Shown: positions 49,579 to 58,554 of the stretch, piece after piece
Layout: every line of letters starts with the position of its first letter
How positions within the stretch are numbered: position 1 is the first letter of the stretch
DNA from: an uncultured Oscillospiraceae bacterium
Lineage (GTDB): Bacteria; Bacillota; Clostridia; Oscillospirales; Ruminococcaceae
Direction of reading: 5' to 3'
DNA length: 64,000 nucleotides
Assembly: GCA_910579125.1 (NCBI GenBank)
Contig: CAJTTH010000001.1
Span: 19,132-83,131 of the forward strand
Made by a program: the position numbers and the translations under genes
Notes under the pieces: generated by a model
Told to the model about the DNA's origin: nothing
What the model saw: only the letters and a program-made list of their open reading frames with translations
The model's database searches: none

Positions 49579-50913
49579 TTACAGTATCGGAATATCCGAA
49601 TTGTCGCACATGACCTCTTTGGTGAACCTGCTCCACTTGTCGGCGTAGCCCTTGTAGCCCATATTCAGCGGCAGCGAGAGCCACGGACTGTGACGGAACG
49701 GCGCTAGGCGCTTCATTATGTTACCCGTGGAATACGTCGCGCGCCACGCTCTGTCCGTGCCCTGTTCGAGCTGCTCCACGGTCATGCGCTTGGGACGGAA
49801 AACGCAGTGCTGAACATCGTACATCGCCCAGTTGCGCTCGATTATTCTGTCCTCGCGTTCAAGCTGATCGTAGTAGCCCGTTTTCGGGAACGGCGTAAGT
49901 ATTGAAAAGCGCGGGAGGTCTATCTTCGCCTTGATTATCAGCTCGACGGTGCGGTCGAAAACGCTCTCGTCCTCCTCGTCGCCGCCGAACGCGAAGCAGC
50001 CCTGAACTAGTATTCCGTTGTCGTGCAGCTTTTTCATCAGTTCAACGTAGCCGTCGGGCTTGTTTACACCCTTGTGGATATACTTCTGGCTCTCCTGTGT
50101 TATCGACTCAAAGCCGATAAGCAGACCCTTGCAGCCGCTTTTGCGGAACACCGCCATAAGCTCGTCGTCGATACCGACCGAGGAGGTCACAAGCCCGAGC
50201 CAGATAATTTTCAGCGGGATAAGCGCGTTGAAAAGCTCTATCGCGTACTCTCTGTCGGTTATCAGATTAACGTCGGGGAACGTGACGTGCTTGGTGTGGA
50301 GCGCCTCTATCTCCGCGACGACCTCGTTTACGGGGCGTTTGTACACCGTCCTCCCGAATGCCGCGGGGTACGCGCAGAACGTGCAGGTGTGGCAGCAGCC
50401 GCGTATCGCCTCAACGGTCTTGGTGGTGATGTAGCGCTTGGAGTTGAGCAGCTCGCGGCGCGGCGTGGGTCTGCCGACTATCGTGAAATCCTCGTTCTGG
50501 CGATAGAATTTTTGATAATTTCCGTTCGCGTAATCGTGAATAAACTGCGGGAATGTCTGCTCGGAAAAGCCCGTGAACACAACGTCCGCGTGCTGCGACG
50601 CCTCCTCGGGGAGCATTGACGGGTGAACGCCGCCCATAAAAACGGTTTTTCCTTTTTTGCGGAAATAGTCTGCGTAGGCGTAGCACCTCGGCGCGGTACC
50701 CGTGATACAGGTTATCCCGATAAGCTCCGCGTCTGTCTCGAGCGGAATTTTCTCGGCGGTCTCGTCGTAAATTTTCACTTCAACGTCAACGTCCTCGGGA
50801 ACGAGTGCCGCGAGCGTCGTAAGTGTCAGCGGCGCGTAGTGGAGCGATTTCCCGAAGCTCCCCGAATATCTGTGCATAGCCCCTGCGGGCGCAAGCAAAG
50901 CCAGCTTTATCAT
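49579..50913 (-). CDS. B12-binding radical SAM enzyme (third intact copy)
   Basis: 444 residues. A cobalamin-binding domain (FMGGVHPSMLPEEASQHAD) precedes a radical SAM domain with RGCCHTCTFC as the cluster motif (C-x3-C-x2-C), and LLIGFESI marks the later barrel. It is the most divergent of the four copies: the cluster motif is followed by AYPAAFG, and the N-terminus begins MIKLALLAPAGAMHRYSG, whereas two of the others begin MKITFI. Its ATG overlaps the GH3 stop by 4 bases. I infer a different step of the same pathway rather than redundancy. Confidence 0.88.
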   Translation of the reverse strand: MIKLALLAPAGAMHRYSGSFGKSLHYAPLTLTTLAALVPEDVDVEVKIYDETAEKIPLETDAELIGITCITGTAPRCYAYADYFRKKGKTVFMGGVHPSMLPEEASQHADVVFTGFSEQTFPQFIHDYANGNYQKFYRQNEDFTIVGRPTPRRELLNSKRYITTKTVEAIRGCCHTCTFCAYPAAFGRTVYKRPVNEVVAEIEALHTKHVTFPDVNLITDREYAIELFNALIPLKIIWLGLVTSSVGIDDELMAVFRKSGCKGLLIGFESITQESQKYIHKGVNKPDGYVELMKKLHDNGILVQGCFAFGGDEEDESVFDRTVELIIKAKIDLPRFSILTPFPKTGYYDQLEREDRIIERNWAMYDVQHCVFRPKRMTVEQLEQGTDRAWRATYSTGNIMKRLAPFRHSPWLSLPLNMGYKGYADKWSRFTKEVMCDNSDIPIL

Positions 50914-52439
50914 TTTGTTTTCCTTTCAAAGAAATTTTCCCAGCCGCCTTTGCTGCTCAGCACGGCAGGCTTGATGTCGCCTATGCGCATTCCGTCGGCG
51001 GACAGCTTGTCAATATAATTTTTTCGGGGATCGCCCGTTACCCGAACGACCTCGGCACAGTCAAGCTGCCCCAGCTTGCGGCAGTAGTCGTAGTGATAAC
51101 CCTCGCGAAGCGCGTTGTCAAGCGTTTCGTTGGTGATATTCTCAGCCGTCGTATACAGGCGGTAGCGCTTTCCGTAAGGGGCGAGCAGACAAAATTCACC
51201 CGAAACGCCAAGCCTTTTCAGCGTATTGCGGACAAATTCCTCCGTCAGCTTCTCGCCGAACAAATCGGAGGAAACGCCGCCGCGCCGCAGAAAACGTATC
51301 CGCGGAGGGCGGTCGGGATACGTTTCAAGCACCTCGATAATGTCGCCGATACGGTATCTGTAAAAGCCGCCGCCCGTCGTTACGATAAGCTCATATTCGC
51401 CGCGTTTCAGCTTTCCCGCAGTGACGATCTTCCCGTCCGACAGCCGTCGGAACTCAAAGAAATGCGAGTACACGGAAAGCCGCGAGCCGTCCTCGCCGAC
51501 CAGCGGAAACGACGCGAAGCACTCCGTCGCCAACAAGCCTTTCGGCTGAATATACACTCCTCGGAAAAGCGACCGAAGCTCCGCGATGTAGTCCGCGGCG
51601 CTGCCGTCCGCCCAGCAGCTTATTATTTTCAAGTCGGGAAATATGCGCTCAAAGCGGTTTTCGGCGGCGTTTTTCAGAAATTCGGCGCGTTTGTTTTCAG
51701 GGAGCGTCTCCGAGAGCGCCTCGGCATGTTCGCGGATATAACCGCAGAGTATCGTCAGAAACGTCGGGTTCCATACGGATAAAAGCGTAAGCGCGCCGCA
51801 ATTCAGCAGCTGCCGCGCGGTCTCAAAATAAAACCTGTCCATATTCTCGGGAAATTTCACGCTGCCGTCCACCGCGAAAATACGCCGCATTATGCCCTGC
51901 TCGATATACCCGAAATACTCCGCATCCTCCTCAAAACCGACGGGGATACCCGATCGCGTTCGGCTTTTACCCTCGGTCACGGGAGTTATCGACCAGTAGC
52001 TTTTCCCCGCGCGAACCTCGGGGAGCTTGGTGTAGATGTCGCAGAGCCACGGCTTTATACCGCGCTGAAATTCGCGTCTCAGAGACGGCGTGTACGGTAT
52101 CAGCTTTTTGCCGCCCGAAGATCCGCTCGTCAGCTCGAAAAGCGTTACACGCTCGCTTGTAAGAACATTTTCCGCGCCGTAAGACATTGCGCGGATATAC
52201 GGCTCGTAGTCCTCGTATTTCGTCAGCGGAACGCGCTCCGCGAAATCCTTGTAGCAGCGTATTTTGTCAAAGCCGTATTTCCGTCCGTAGACGGTTTCGG
52301 CGTTCCTTTTGAGCAGCGCTTTAAGATATTCCCCCTGAACGCGGCTTACGCTGCACGGCGAGATAAAGCGCCCGTATTCGTTTTTGTACAGCAGTCTGCA
52401 AAGCCCGTTCAGCAGACGGCATTCAAGCTCAACGCTCAT
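50910..52439 (-). CDS. GH3-family acyl-adenylating enzyme
   Basis: 509 residues. The family is known from the plant auxin-responsive GH3 acyl-acid amido synthetases; the ATP-binding motif I appears as ELTSGSSGGKKLIPYT near residue 110, and YRYRIGD near 345 matches motif III. GH3 enzymes adenylate a carboxylic acid and couple it to an amine, usually an amino acid. In this operon it could activate a pathway acid for amide formation or transfer. The ATG at 52439 lies inside the end of the preceding gene; TTG 52454 is an alternative start. The gene ends in ATGA overlap with the next radical SAM gene. Confidence 0.85.
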   Translation of the reverse strand: MSVELECRLLNGLCRLLYKNEYGRFISPCSVSRVQGEYLKALLKRNAETVYGRKYGFDKIRCYKDFAERVPLTKYEDYEPYIRAMSYGAENVLTSERVTLFELTSGSSGGKKLIPYTPSLRREFQRGIKPWLCDIYTKLPEVRAGKSYWSITPVTEGKSRTRSGIPVGFEEDAEYFGYIEQGIMRRIFAVDGSVKFPENMDRFYFETARQLLNCGALTLLSVWNPTFLTILCGYIREHAEALSETLPENKRAEFLKNAAENRFERIFPDLKIISCWADGSAADYIAELRSLFRGVYIQPKGLLATECFASFPLVGEDGSRLSVYSHFFEFRRLSDGKIVTAGKLKRGEYELIVTTGGGFYRYRIGDIIEVLETYPDRPPRIRFLRRGGVSSDLFGEKLTEEFVRNTLKRLGVSGEFCLLAPYGKRYRLYTTAENITNETLDNALREGYHYDYCRKLGQLDCAEVVRVTGDPRKNYIDKLSADGMRIGDIKPAVLSSKGGWENFFERKTK

Positions 52440-53133
52440 TGAACAGCAGCGCAAGGGCGCGCTTTTTCAGTACCGACTTGTCGATTTTCGCAAGGCAAGC
52501 CAGATCGTTCCCTATAACGTAGTCGGGATTTTTTTCGCAGAAAAACGCGATGTCATTGTTTTTCAGCTCGTGCCCGCCTATATCTGCAACGCCCGTTTTC
52601 AGCTTGTCCTTGGTCGACGCGTATTCGATAACTCCGTTTTCGGTGTTGTATTCGTTCGGGTAAAGCAGCCGCGCGTAAGCGTCGATTATCCGCCGCTCGT
52701 ATTCGGGCGTTTCGGCGCGGCAGTTCGGGAAAAATTCCGTCCAGAACAGCGGCATTATGCGGTATGTCTTGTAGCCCTTGCATATCAGGAACCAGTAAAA
52801 ATCCCCGTATTTTTCGGCGAACGGAAACCAGAAATTCGCCCAGACCTTAAACAGCTCAATATCGCCCCAATACTCCTTATGGATTATCGTATCGCCTGAA
52901 AATATTCCGTTTACGCGTTTTCCGTCAACATCCAATTCAAGCAGCTTCTGCGTGGTGAAGCCCACAAGCTCGCCCGTTTCCGCGCGCAGCGAAAGACAGT
53001 AGTCCTTGTCGAAAAAATCGCGGCGGAAAATGTCCTCGTCCGTGTTGTCGTAAAACTCGGACATCAACCTGTACATCGCGGAAATATCGTCCTCGGAATA
53101 ATCGGATATCGGCAGCACCCGTCCTTTAAGCAT
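52429..53133 (-). CDS. Acetyltransferase-like protein of the radical SAM operon
   Basis: 234 residues, soluble, alpha/beta. The first 110 residues (ISDYSEDDISAMYRLMSEFYD...LVGFTTQKLLELD) have the order of helices and strands of a GNAT domain, though the acetyl-CoA pyrophosphate loop is poorly conserved, so it may be inactive or use another donor. The C-terminal part (YDFYW..GYKTYRIMPLF region and beyond) is unassigned. It overlaps the upstream radical SAM gene by 8 bases and the GH3 gene by 11, clearly part of one operon. Role unknown. Confidence 0.6.
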   Translation of the reverse strand: MLKGRVLPISDYSEDDISAMYRLMSEFYDNTDEDIFRRDFFDKDYCLSLRAETGELVGFTTQKLLELDVDGKRVNGIFSGDTIIHKEYWGDIELFKVWANFWFPFAEKYGDFYWFLICKGYKTYRIMPLFWTEFFPNCRAETPEYERRIIDAYARLLYPNEYNTENGVIEYASTKDKLKTGVADIGGHELKNNDIAFFCEKNPDYVIGNDLACLAKIDKSVLKKRALALLFNER

Positions 53134-54484
53134 TTTTCTCCTCCCCGTTATCCTTTAAGCCGAACCTCATTCCCTGTTTCTTGAAAACCTCCTTGCGGAA
53201 AAGGGGGTTGTACACAAGGTAGGTCATAAACCTGTACGGCGTGCGCAAATTCGTGTGCGGCTCGAGCGCACGCTTAAATATCGAGCCGAAGCTGTTGAAG
53301 CGTCTGCGGCAGTCGAACGAGATCTCCGTCAGCTCATCTGCGGTCATATTTTTCGGGATTATGCTCGCGTAGTTGAAACGGTAGTCCTCGTGCAGCCACC
53401 ATTTGCCGCCGTACAGCAGCCGCCCCTCGCGCTCCAGCCTTTCATAGAGCGGAGTGTTCGGGTATGGCATAAGAATGTTGTACGCCGCGAACGTGAACTT
53501 GTTCTTTATCGCGAAATCGCAGGTCGCCCTTATCGACTCGAGCGTGTCCGAATCGTGACCGACCGTAAACGCCGCCCACGTCTGCAAGCCCCATTTCCGC
53601 AGCTGCTCTATCTCCCATTTGTACATCTCCGACGAGCCTTTTCTGTTCGTGCCCTTGTTCATCTCGGAAACGCTTTCGGGGGAAATCGACTCGAAACCGA
53701 TGACCAGCCCCAGACAGCCGCTTTTCACCATAAGCCGCATAAGCTCCTCGTCGTGCAGCATATCCATGCTCCCTTGGCTCACCCAGCGTATTTTAAGCGG
53801 TATCAGCGCGCGGAAAAGCTCCTTTGCCTTTTCGTGGTCGCAGACGATGTTGTCGTCAACGAAAAACAGCAGCTTTCGTTTCTGCGACTTTATCTCCTTA
53901 ACAACGTCCTCAACGGGACGGCAGTAGTGGTGCGCCTTGAAATACACTGACGACGCGCAGAAGCTGCATTTGTGGCTGCACCCGCGCGAGAATTGCAGCA
54001 GCGTTATCGGCAGATAGCCCTTACCCTCGAAGATGTCGCGCCGCGTTATCACGTTTATCTGCGGACAGGTCGGCTGAATTACGTTGTAGCGCGGCTTAAG
54101 CACACCGTTCCGGAGATCGTTGAGCATTGTCTCCCAGACCGGCTCCGCGTCGCCGACAATAACGCTGTCGCAGTGCTCGCCTACCTCCTCCGGGATAAGC
54201 ATGGCGTGCATTCCGCCCATAACGGTCTTTACTCCGCGGCGTCGGAACTCGGCGCTTATCTCGTAAGCTCTCCGCGCCGTGAACGTCTCCACTGTTATCG
54301 CGACTAAATCTGTCGGCTCGCCGTAGGGGATAGTTTCCATTCTGTCGTCGTACATCACGACCTCAATATCACTCGGAGTGAGCGCCGCAAGTATGCCGAG
54401 CTGGAGCGGCTCCATTCGTCCCTCGTCGACGTACAGACTGTGTTCGCGCCTGCCAATATTGGGCTTAATCAACGTCAGCTTCAT
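53126..54484 (-). CDS. B12-binding radical SAM enzyme (second intact copy)
   Basis: 452 residues. It has a B12-binding domain (TVMGGMHAMLIPEEVGEHCD, SVIVGDAEPVW), a radical SAM core with the cluster motif RGCSHKCSFC, and the FFVDDNIV and GFESISPESV segments shared with its paralogues. Another family trait is WWLHEDYRFNYASIIPKNM in the C-terminal part. The ATG at 54484 overlaps the end of the upstream copy by 20 bases. Likely a cobalamin-dependent carbon-centred radical enzyme; its product cannot be deduced. Confidence 0.88.
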   Translation of the reverse strand: MKLTLIKPNIGRREHSLYVDEGRMEPLQLGILAALTPSDIEVVMYDDRMETIPYGEPTDLVAITVETFTARRAYEISAEFRRRGVKTVMGGMHAMLIPEEVGEHCDSVIVGDAEPVWETMLNDLRNGVLKPRYNVIQPTCPQINVITRRDIFEGKGYLPITLLQFSRGCSHKCSFCASSVYFKAHHYCRPVEDVVKEIKSQKRKLLFFVDDNIVCDHEKAKELFRALIPLKIRWVSQGSMDMLHDEELMRLMVKSGCLGLVIGFESISPESVSEMNKGTNRKGSSEMYKWEIEQLRKWGLQTWAAFTVGHDSDTLESIRATCDFAIKNKFTFAAYNILMPYPNTPLYERLEREGRLLYGGKWWLHEDYRFNYASIIPKNMTADELTEISFDCRRRFNSFGSIFKRALEPHTNLRTPYRFMTYLVYNPLFRKEVFKKQGMRFGLKDNGEEKNA

Positions 54485-55781
54485 TTAAAATTCCCCCTAA
54501 AAGCCGCCCCTGTTTCTTGTGTATCTCCCTGCGCGAAATGAAATTCGCCAGCATAAAAACAAAAAAGTTTATCGGAATGAAATTCGCGCGGTTGGAGAAC
54601 AGCCGCTTCAGTATGCACCCAACCGAGTAGAAATTCGTCCGCATTTTCAGGCAGCCGTTTTGCAGCTCCTCGGGCGACATATTTTTCGGCAGGAACGCGG
54701 TCTCGCCGTAGCGGTATTTGTCGGAAAGCCACCATTTTTTATACCGCAGTCTGCCCTCTTTTTCCATTCGCCCGTAAACTCCCGTGCCGGGCATGGGTAT
54801 AAGCGGATTAAAATTCGCGACCGACATTTTGTTTTTCACCGCGAACTCACAGGTCCTTCGGAACACGTCGGGGAAGTCGCCGTCGCACCCGAGCACAAAC
54901 GTTCCGTAGATGAGCAGCCCGTGCGAATAAACGCGCCGTATCACCTCGGAGTAGTCAGCGGCGGCGTTCGCGGATTTGCGCATTTCGTTCAGGCTGTCCG
55001 CGTTCAGGCTCTCAAAGCCCATTAAAACAAGGAAGCAGCCCGATTTTTTCATGGCGCGGAGTATTTCGCCGTCGCGCGCCGCATCCATGCTTATCTGGCA
55101 CGCCCAGCGCTTTTTCAGCGGAGCGATCGCCTTAAAAAGCGACAGCGCCGCCGCTTTGTCCGCGAAAATATTATCGTCCGCAAAGAAGATTATTTTCTCG
55201 CGCATTCGCGAAAGCTCCTCGGCAACGACCTCGGGCGGCTTGCTGCGGACGCATTTGTACATTGTCTTTATCGAGCAGAAGTCGCAGTTGAACTTGCAGC
55301 CGCGCGATATCTGATACACTCCCACGCCGTAATAACGGTGCTTGTACACGCTCTCGTCGACGCGCAGAGGAGCGATAGGGCGGCTTTCGTCCGAGTAATA
55401 TTTCCGTTTCGGAGCGCCGTTTTCGCAGTCCGCGAGGAAGTCTTCCCATGCGCCCTCTGCGTCGCCGATGATGACCGAATCGGCGTATTTCAGCATTTCG
55501 TCGGGCATTACCGCCGCGTGAAATCCGCCCATTACTATTACGTTCTCGGGGGTCTTGAATTTTTTCGCGAGAATATACGCGCGCTTTGCCGTGAACGTTT
55601 CCACAGAAAACGCGATAATATCCGAGCTTATCTTCTCGGGGAGCTTTTCGGCGCGCTCGTCGATAAAGTCTATCTCAAAGCGGCTCGGGGTAAGGCTCTT
55701 TATTATCCCGAAGAGCAGCGGTTTCATCGCGTCGGAGCTTACCCTCTCAAACATATTCACGCGTATAAACGTTATCTTCAC
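54465..55781 (-). CDS. B12-binding radical SAM enzyme (first intact copy)
   Basis: 438 residues: a cobalamin-binding domain (VMGGFHAAVMPDEMLKYAD, SVIIGDAEGAW), the radical SAM motif RGCKFNCDFC, FFADDNIF, LMGFESLNAD and a C-terminal region (KKWWLSDKYRYGETAFLPKNM) aligning with the second and fourth copies. The ATG at 55781 follows the truncated relative by 13 bases. The four copies keep the cluster cysteines, so all should bind a 4Fe-4S cluster. The tandem arrangement suggests successive reactions on one scaffold. No precursor peptide gene is visible nearby. Confidence 0.88.
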   Translation of the reverse strand: MKITFIRVNMFERVSSDAMKPLLFGIIKSLTPSRFEIDFIDERAEKLPEKISSDIIAFSVETFTAKRAYILAKKFKTPENVIVMGGFHAAVMPDEMLKYADSVIIGDAEGAWEDFLADCENGAPKRKYYSDESRPIAPLRVDESVYKHRYYGVGVYQISRGCKFNCDFCSIKTMYKCVRSKPPEVVAEELSRMREKIIFFADDNIFADKAAALSLFKAIAPLKKRWACQISMDAARDGEILRAMKKSGCFLVLMGFESLNADSLNEMRKSANAAADYSEVIRRVYSHGLLIYGTFVLGCDGDFPDVFRRTCEFAVKNKMSVANFNPLIPMPGTGVYGRMEKEGRLRYKKWWLSDKYRYGETAFLPKNMSPEELQNGCLKMRTNFYSVGCILKRLFSNRANFIPINFFVFMLANFISRREIHKKQGRLLGGILNEADVD

Positions 55782-55794
55782 TTATTCACCTTGT

Positions 55795-56211
55795 TTATTC
55801 CCGGATATTTGAAGCCGATATTAGCGCCGAGCAGTATAAACACATACGGTTTATCCCGCCGGGATCCGATATCACGGTATCGCAATGCCGCAGGACCTCG
55901 TCGGGCAGCGCCGTCGCGTGATAGCCGCCGCACACGACATACGAGCCGCGCCTGTGGAACTCGGCGCAGTGCTTGTACGCGGTAATGCTTGACGAGGCGT
56001 CGAACGATATCATCACAAGATCGTATTTTTCACGGTCATAGCGCACTTTCTGCGAGTTTTCGTCAACAACGTTGATACGCTTGAACGTGCCTTCGGGGAT
56101 AAGCGAATATATTACCGCAAGCGTCAGCGACGGATAGGAAAGCAGACTTGAAAATCTGCTTCTGTATGAGCGTTCCTTTTCGTTCCACGCGTGGATAAGC
56201 AGCAGTTTCAT
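55795..56211 (-). pseudogene. Truncated cobalamin-binding domain of a radical SAM enzyme
   Basis: 138 residues from ATG 56211, covering only the B12-binding part (LLIHAWNEKERSYRSRFSS, VVCGGYHATALPDEVLRHCD). After TVISDPGG the sequence leaves the family pattern and stops, so the radical SAM domain has been deleted. It is the first frame of the operon, directly behind the promoter. A free-standing B12 domain is imaginable, but the abrupt end favours a pseudogene. Deletion between paralogues is a simple explanation. Confidence 0.65.
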
Positions 56212-56246
56212 CTGTTTTCCTCCGTCAAGATAATTCCTTATTTAAT

Positions 56247-56275
56247 ATTATATCATAAAATATCACATAATGCAA
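56247..56275 (-). promoter_or_regulatory. Promoter of the radical SAM/GH3 operon
   Basis: On the minus strand, TTGCAT (56275-56270), 17 bases, TATAAT (56252-56247), with TGA before the -10 forming an extended element. Confidence 0.82.
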
Positions 56276-56317
56276 GTGTACTTGAGTATTTTCGACCGTG
56301 CCCTTATTTGTGATACG

Positions 56318-57679
56318 CTATCCGTCTTTTGGCAGACGTTTAAGAAAAACGATCATACAAGGCAGCGAAATAAGCGCGGTAATAAAGTACGCCAGCGGCT
56401 GAGCGACCTCGATGCCCCTTATTCCCCAAAGACGCGACAGAATAACGCACAGCGGTATAAAGACAAGTCCGCTTTGCAGACAGGACAGCACCAGCGCGGG
56501 AATGCTCTTTCCGATACTTTGAAACAGCATATTCACCACCATGGACGCGGGGAAGAACAGAAGAAATACGCACTGTATCCGCAGGGCTTCGCTGCCTATC
56601 TGCACGACCTCGGCTTCGTTTCTGAAAAGCGATATTATCTGCGGCGCGAACGCGAAGCAGCCCGCGGCGATAACACCTATTGACGCCATTCCCAGACCGA
56701 GCGTAAACCATGCTCCTTTTTTTACACGCGAATATTTTTTAGCGCCGAAGTTAAATCCCGAGACCGGCTGAAAGCCCTGTCCAATTCCCAGTCCTATGCT
56801 GAATATCAGGCTTGACGTTCTTCCGACGTACCCCATTGCCGCGATAGCGGGATCGCCGAACGGCTTTGCCTGAGCGTTCAGCACCATGGTCGACGCGCTG
56901 TTAAGCCCCTGTCTCGCAAGGCTCGGAAGCCCCGTTAAAACTATGCCTGCTAAAGTATTGAATTCCCTTGCGATAAAACGCGGTGAAATTCTGCTCTGCG
57001 TTTTTCTGAGCAGAAACATCGACAACAGAATGCCGAACGATATGTACTGCGAGAGCGCCGTCGCAAGCCCCGCGCCGCTTATTCCCAGATCGAACGCGAA
57101 TATAAACAACGGGTCGAGCGCAATATTCAGAACTCCGCCGGCCGTAAGACCTATCATTGCCAAAGCCGCCTTTCCCTCGTAGCGGAGTATATTGTTAAGC
57201 ACACAGCTTCCCGTCATAGCGGGCGCGGCGGTGAGTATAAACGTGCAGTAATCCACGGCATACGGCAAAATTGTGTCTGTGCTGCCGAGGAGTATCATAA
57301 GCGGTTCGATAAAGACAAGCCCGCCGATCATTATCAGAAAGCCGACAAACACCGCCCAGAAAAACCCCGTCGACGCGAATTGACTTGCCTTTTCATTGTG
57401 CTTAGCACCGAGCAGGCGGCTGATGTGACTTCCCGAGCCGTGCCCGAACATAAACCCGAAAGCCTGAAGAATAGCCATTACGCCGAACACGATACTCGTC
57501 GCGCCGCCGGCGCTGAGCGAAATCCGACTGACAAAATAGGAATCCGCCATATTGTATATATTTGTAATGAGCATACTTATAACCGTCGGTATGCCCAGTG
57601 AGATTATCAGCTTTCCCACGGGCGTTTCGGTCATCTTTTTGTATTGACTGTCCGCGCCCGCTTCGATTTTCTTCTCCAT
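56318..57679 (-). CDS. MATE efflux transporter upstream of the radical SAM operon
   Basis: 453 residues with about twelve membrane helices and the MatE features NIYNMADSYFVSRIS and the GHGSGSHISRLLG loop. GGAGG precedes the ATG at 57679. It is transcribed from its own extended -10 promoter in the same direction as the radical SAM operon, which begins about 100 bases after its stop. It could export the product of that pathway, or be an unrelated drug exporter. It differs clearly from the MATE protein at 20395. Confidence 0.9.
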   Translation of the reverse strand: MEKKIEAGADSQYKKMTETPVGKLIISLGIPTVISMLITNIYNMADSYFVSRISLSAGGATSIVFGVMAILQAFGFMFGHGSGSHISRLLGAKHNEKASQFASTGFFWAVFVGFLIMIGGLVFIEPLMILLGSTDTILPYAVDYCTFILTAAPAMTGSCVLNNILRYEGKAALAMIGLTAGGVLNIALDPLFIFAFDLGISGAGLATALSQYISFGILLSMFLLRKTQSRISPRFIAREFNTLAGIVLTGLPSLARQGLNSASTMVLNAQAKPFGDPAIAAMGYVGRTSSLIFSIGLGIGQGFQPVSGFNFGAKKYSRVKKGAWFTLGLGMASIGVIAAGCFAFAPQIISLFRNEAEVVQIGSEALRIQCVFLLFFPASMVVNMLFQSIGKSIPALVLSCLQSGLVFIPLCVILSRLWGIRGIEVAQPLAYFITALISLPCMIVFLKRLPKDG

Positions 57680-57743
57680 ATTGTGTTACCTCCGGTTTTT
57701 ACAGCTCCGATTTTTTTCGCCGCGTGATATTCTTCCATTATAT

Positions 57744-57772
57744 ATTATAACACTCCGCGGCGGAAACCGCAA
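57744..57772 (-). promoter_or_regulatory. Promoter of the second MATE gene
   Basis: On the minus strand, TTGCGG (57772-57767), 17 bases, TATAAT (57749-57744), with TGT before the -10. Confidence 0.7.
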
Positions 57773-57869
57773 CAATAATTTACGGTTTTCGTCTTTTTTT
57801 GACGTTCACCGGCGGGGAAACTGCTTTTGATGCGTGCGGTATATTCGCGAAAAATATTCCATACTGCTA

Positions 57870-57898
57870 TTTACTTTTGGTAAAAAAAGTGTTATAAT
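57870..57898 (+). promoter_or_regulatory. Promoter of the cobU-pilT unit
   Basis: TTTACT (57870-57875), 17 bases, TATAAT (57893-57898) with TGT giving an extended -10. No cobalamin riboswitch core is visible in the 90-base leader. Confidence 0.7.
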
Positions 57899-57988
57899 TA
57901 TATCAAGGGAATGGTTTTCTCGGCTGAAAACGATTACAACCATCTGCTGCCGAGCGGCGATTGCCAAAATAACAGAAGGAGTACCGAA

Positions 57989-58534
57989 ATGTCCAAATCT
58001 ATTCTAATCACGGGCGGTGCGGCAAGCGGCAAGACGCGGTATGCCGTGACCGGCTTTGCGGCATTTGATTACGTTCTCTATTTGAGAATGGGCAAGGAGA
58101 TCGACGCGGATATCCGTCAACGTATCGAGTTTGACAACAATAAGAACGGCGTGGAATGGGATATTATATGTTCGCGCTGCACGACCCCCGCAGACGAGGT
58201 GAAGGATCACAAGTTCGTCATATTCGACAGCGTGTCCTCGTATGCCCGTATTATAATGCAGGAGATGTTCCCCGACAGGCAGGCGCTCGACGACGCGGCA
58301 AAGAAAAACGTCGAAAGGCGTATAATCGACGATATTTCGGCAGTGCGCGAAAGGGTTTGCGAAAACCGCGGCAGTTTGCAGATAATTACGCTTGAAACGG
58401 GTTTTTCCGTTATTCCCGAGGACTGCTATCTCGCGGCGTACCGTGAGATCGTAGGGCGCGTTAATCAACGTATCGCCAACTCCTCGGACGAGGTTTATTT
58501 CTCCGCGAGCGGAATTCAGTTTAAAATCAAATAA
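57989..58534 (+). CDS. cobU: CobU-like adenosylcobinamide kinase/guanylyltransferase, His missing
   Basis: 181 residues with the CobU P-loop LITGGAASGKTRYA near residue 6 and the family ending (GFSVIPEDCYLAAYREIVGRVNQRIA). CobU phosphorylates and then GMP-activates cobinamide in vitamin B12 salvage. In Salmonella CobU, His46 in RIQHHKDGRPAHW accepts GMP; here the aligned stretch reads RIEFDNNKNGVEW, with no histidine, so guanylyl transfer may be lost or work differently. The ATG at 57989 has AGAAGGAG. Located near four B12-dependent enzymes, it may supply their cofactor, but could be a diverged P-loop kinase. Confidence 0.72.
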   Translation: MSKSILITGGAASGKTRYAVTGFAAFDYVLYLRMGKEIDADIRQRIEFDNNKNGVEWDIICSRCTTPADEVKDHKFVIFDSVSSYARIIMQEMFPDRQALDDAAKKNVERRIIDDISAVRERVCENRGSLQIITLETGFSVIPEDCYLAAYREIVGRVNQRIANSSDEVYFSASGIQFKIK

Positions 58535-58554
58535 AAACGACAAGGAGTTTTGTT

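Noticed and set aside
57899..57988. Cobalamin riboswitch before the CobU-like gene
   Set aside because: The leader is only about 90 bases and lacks the conserved B12-box core.
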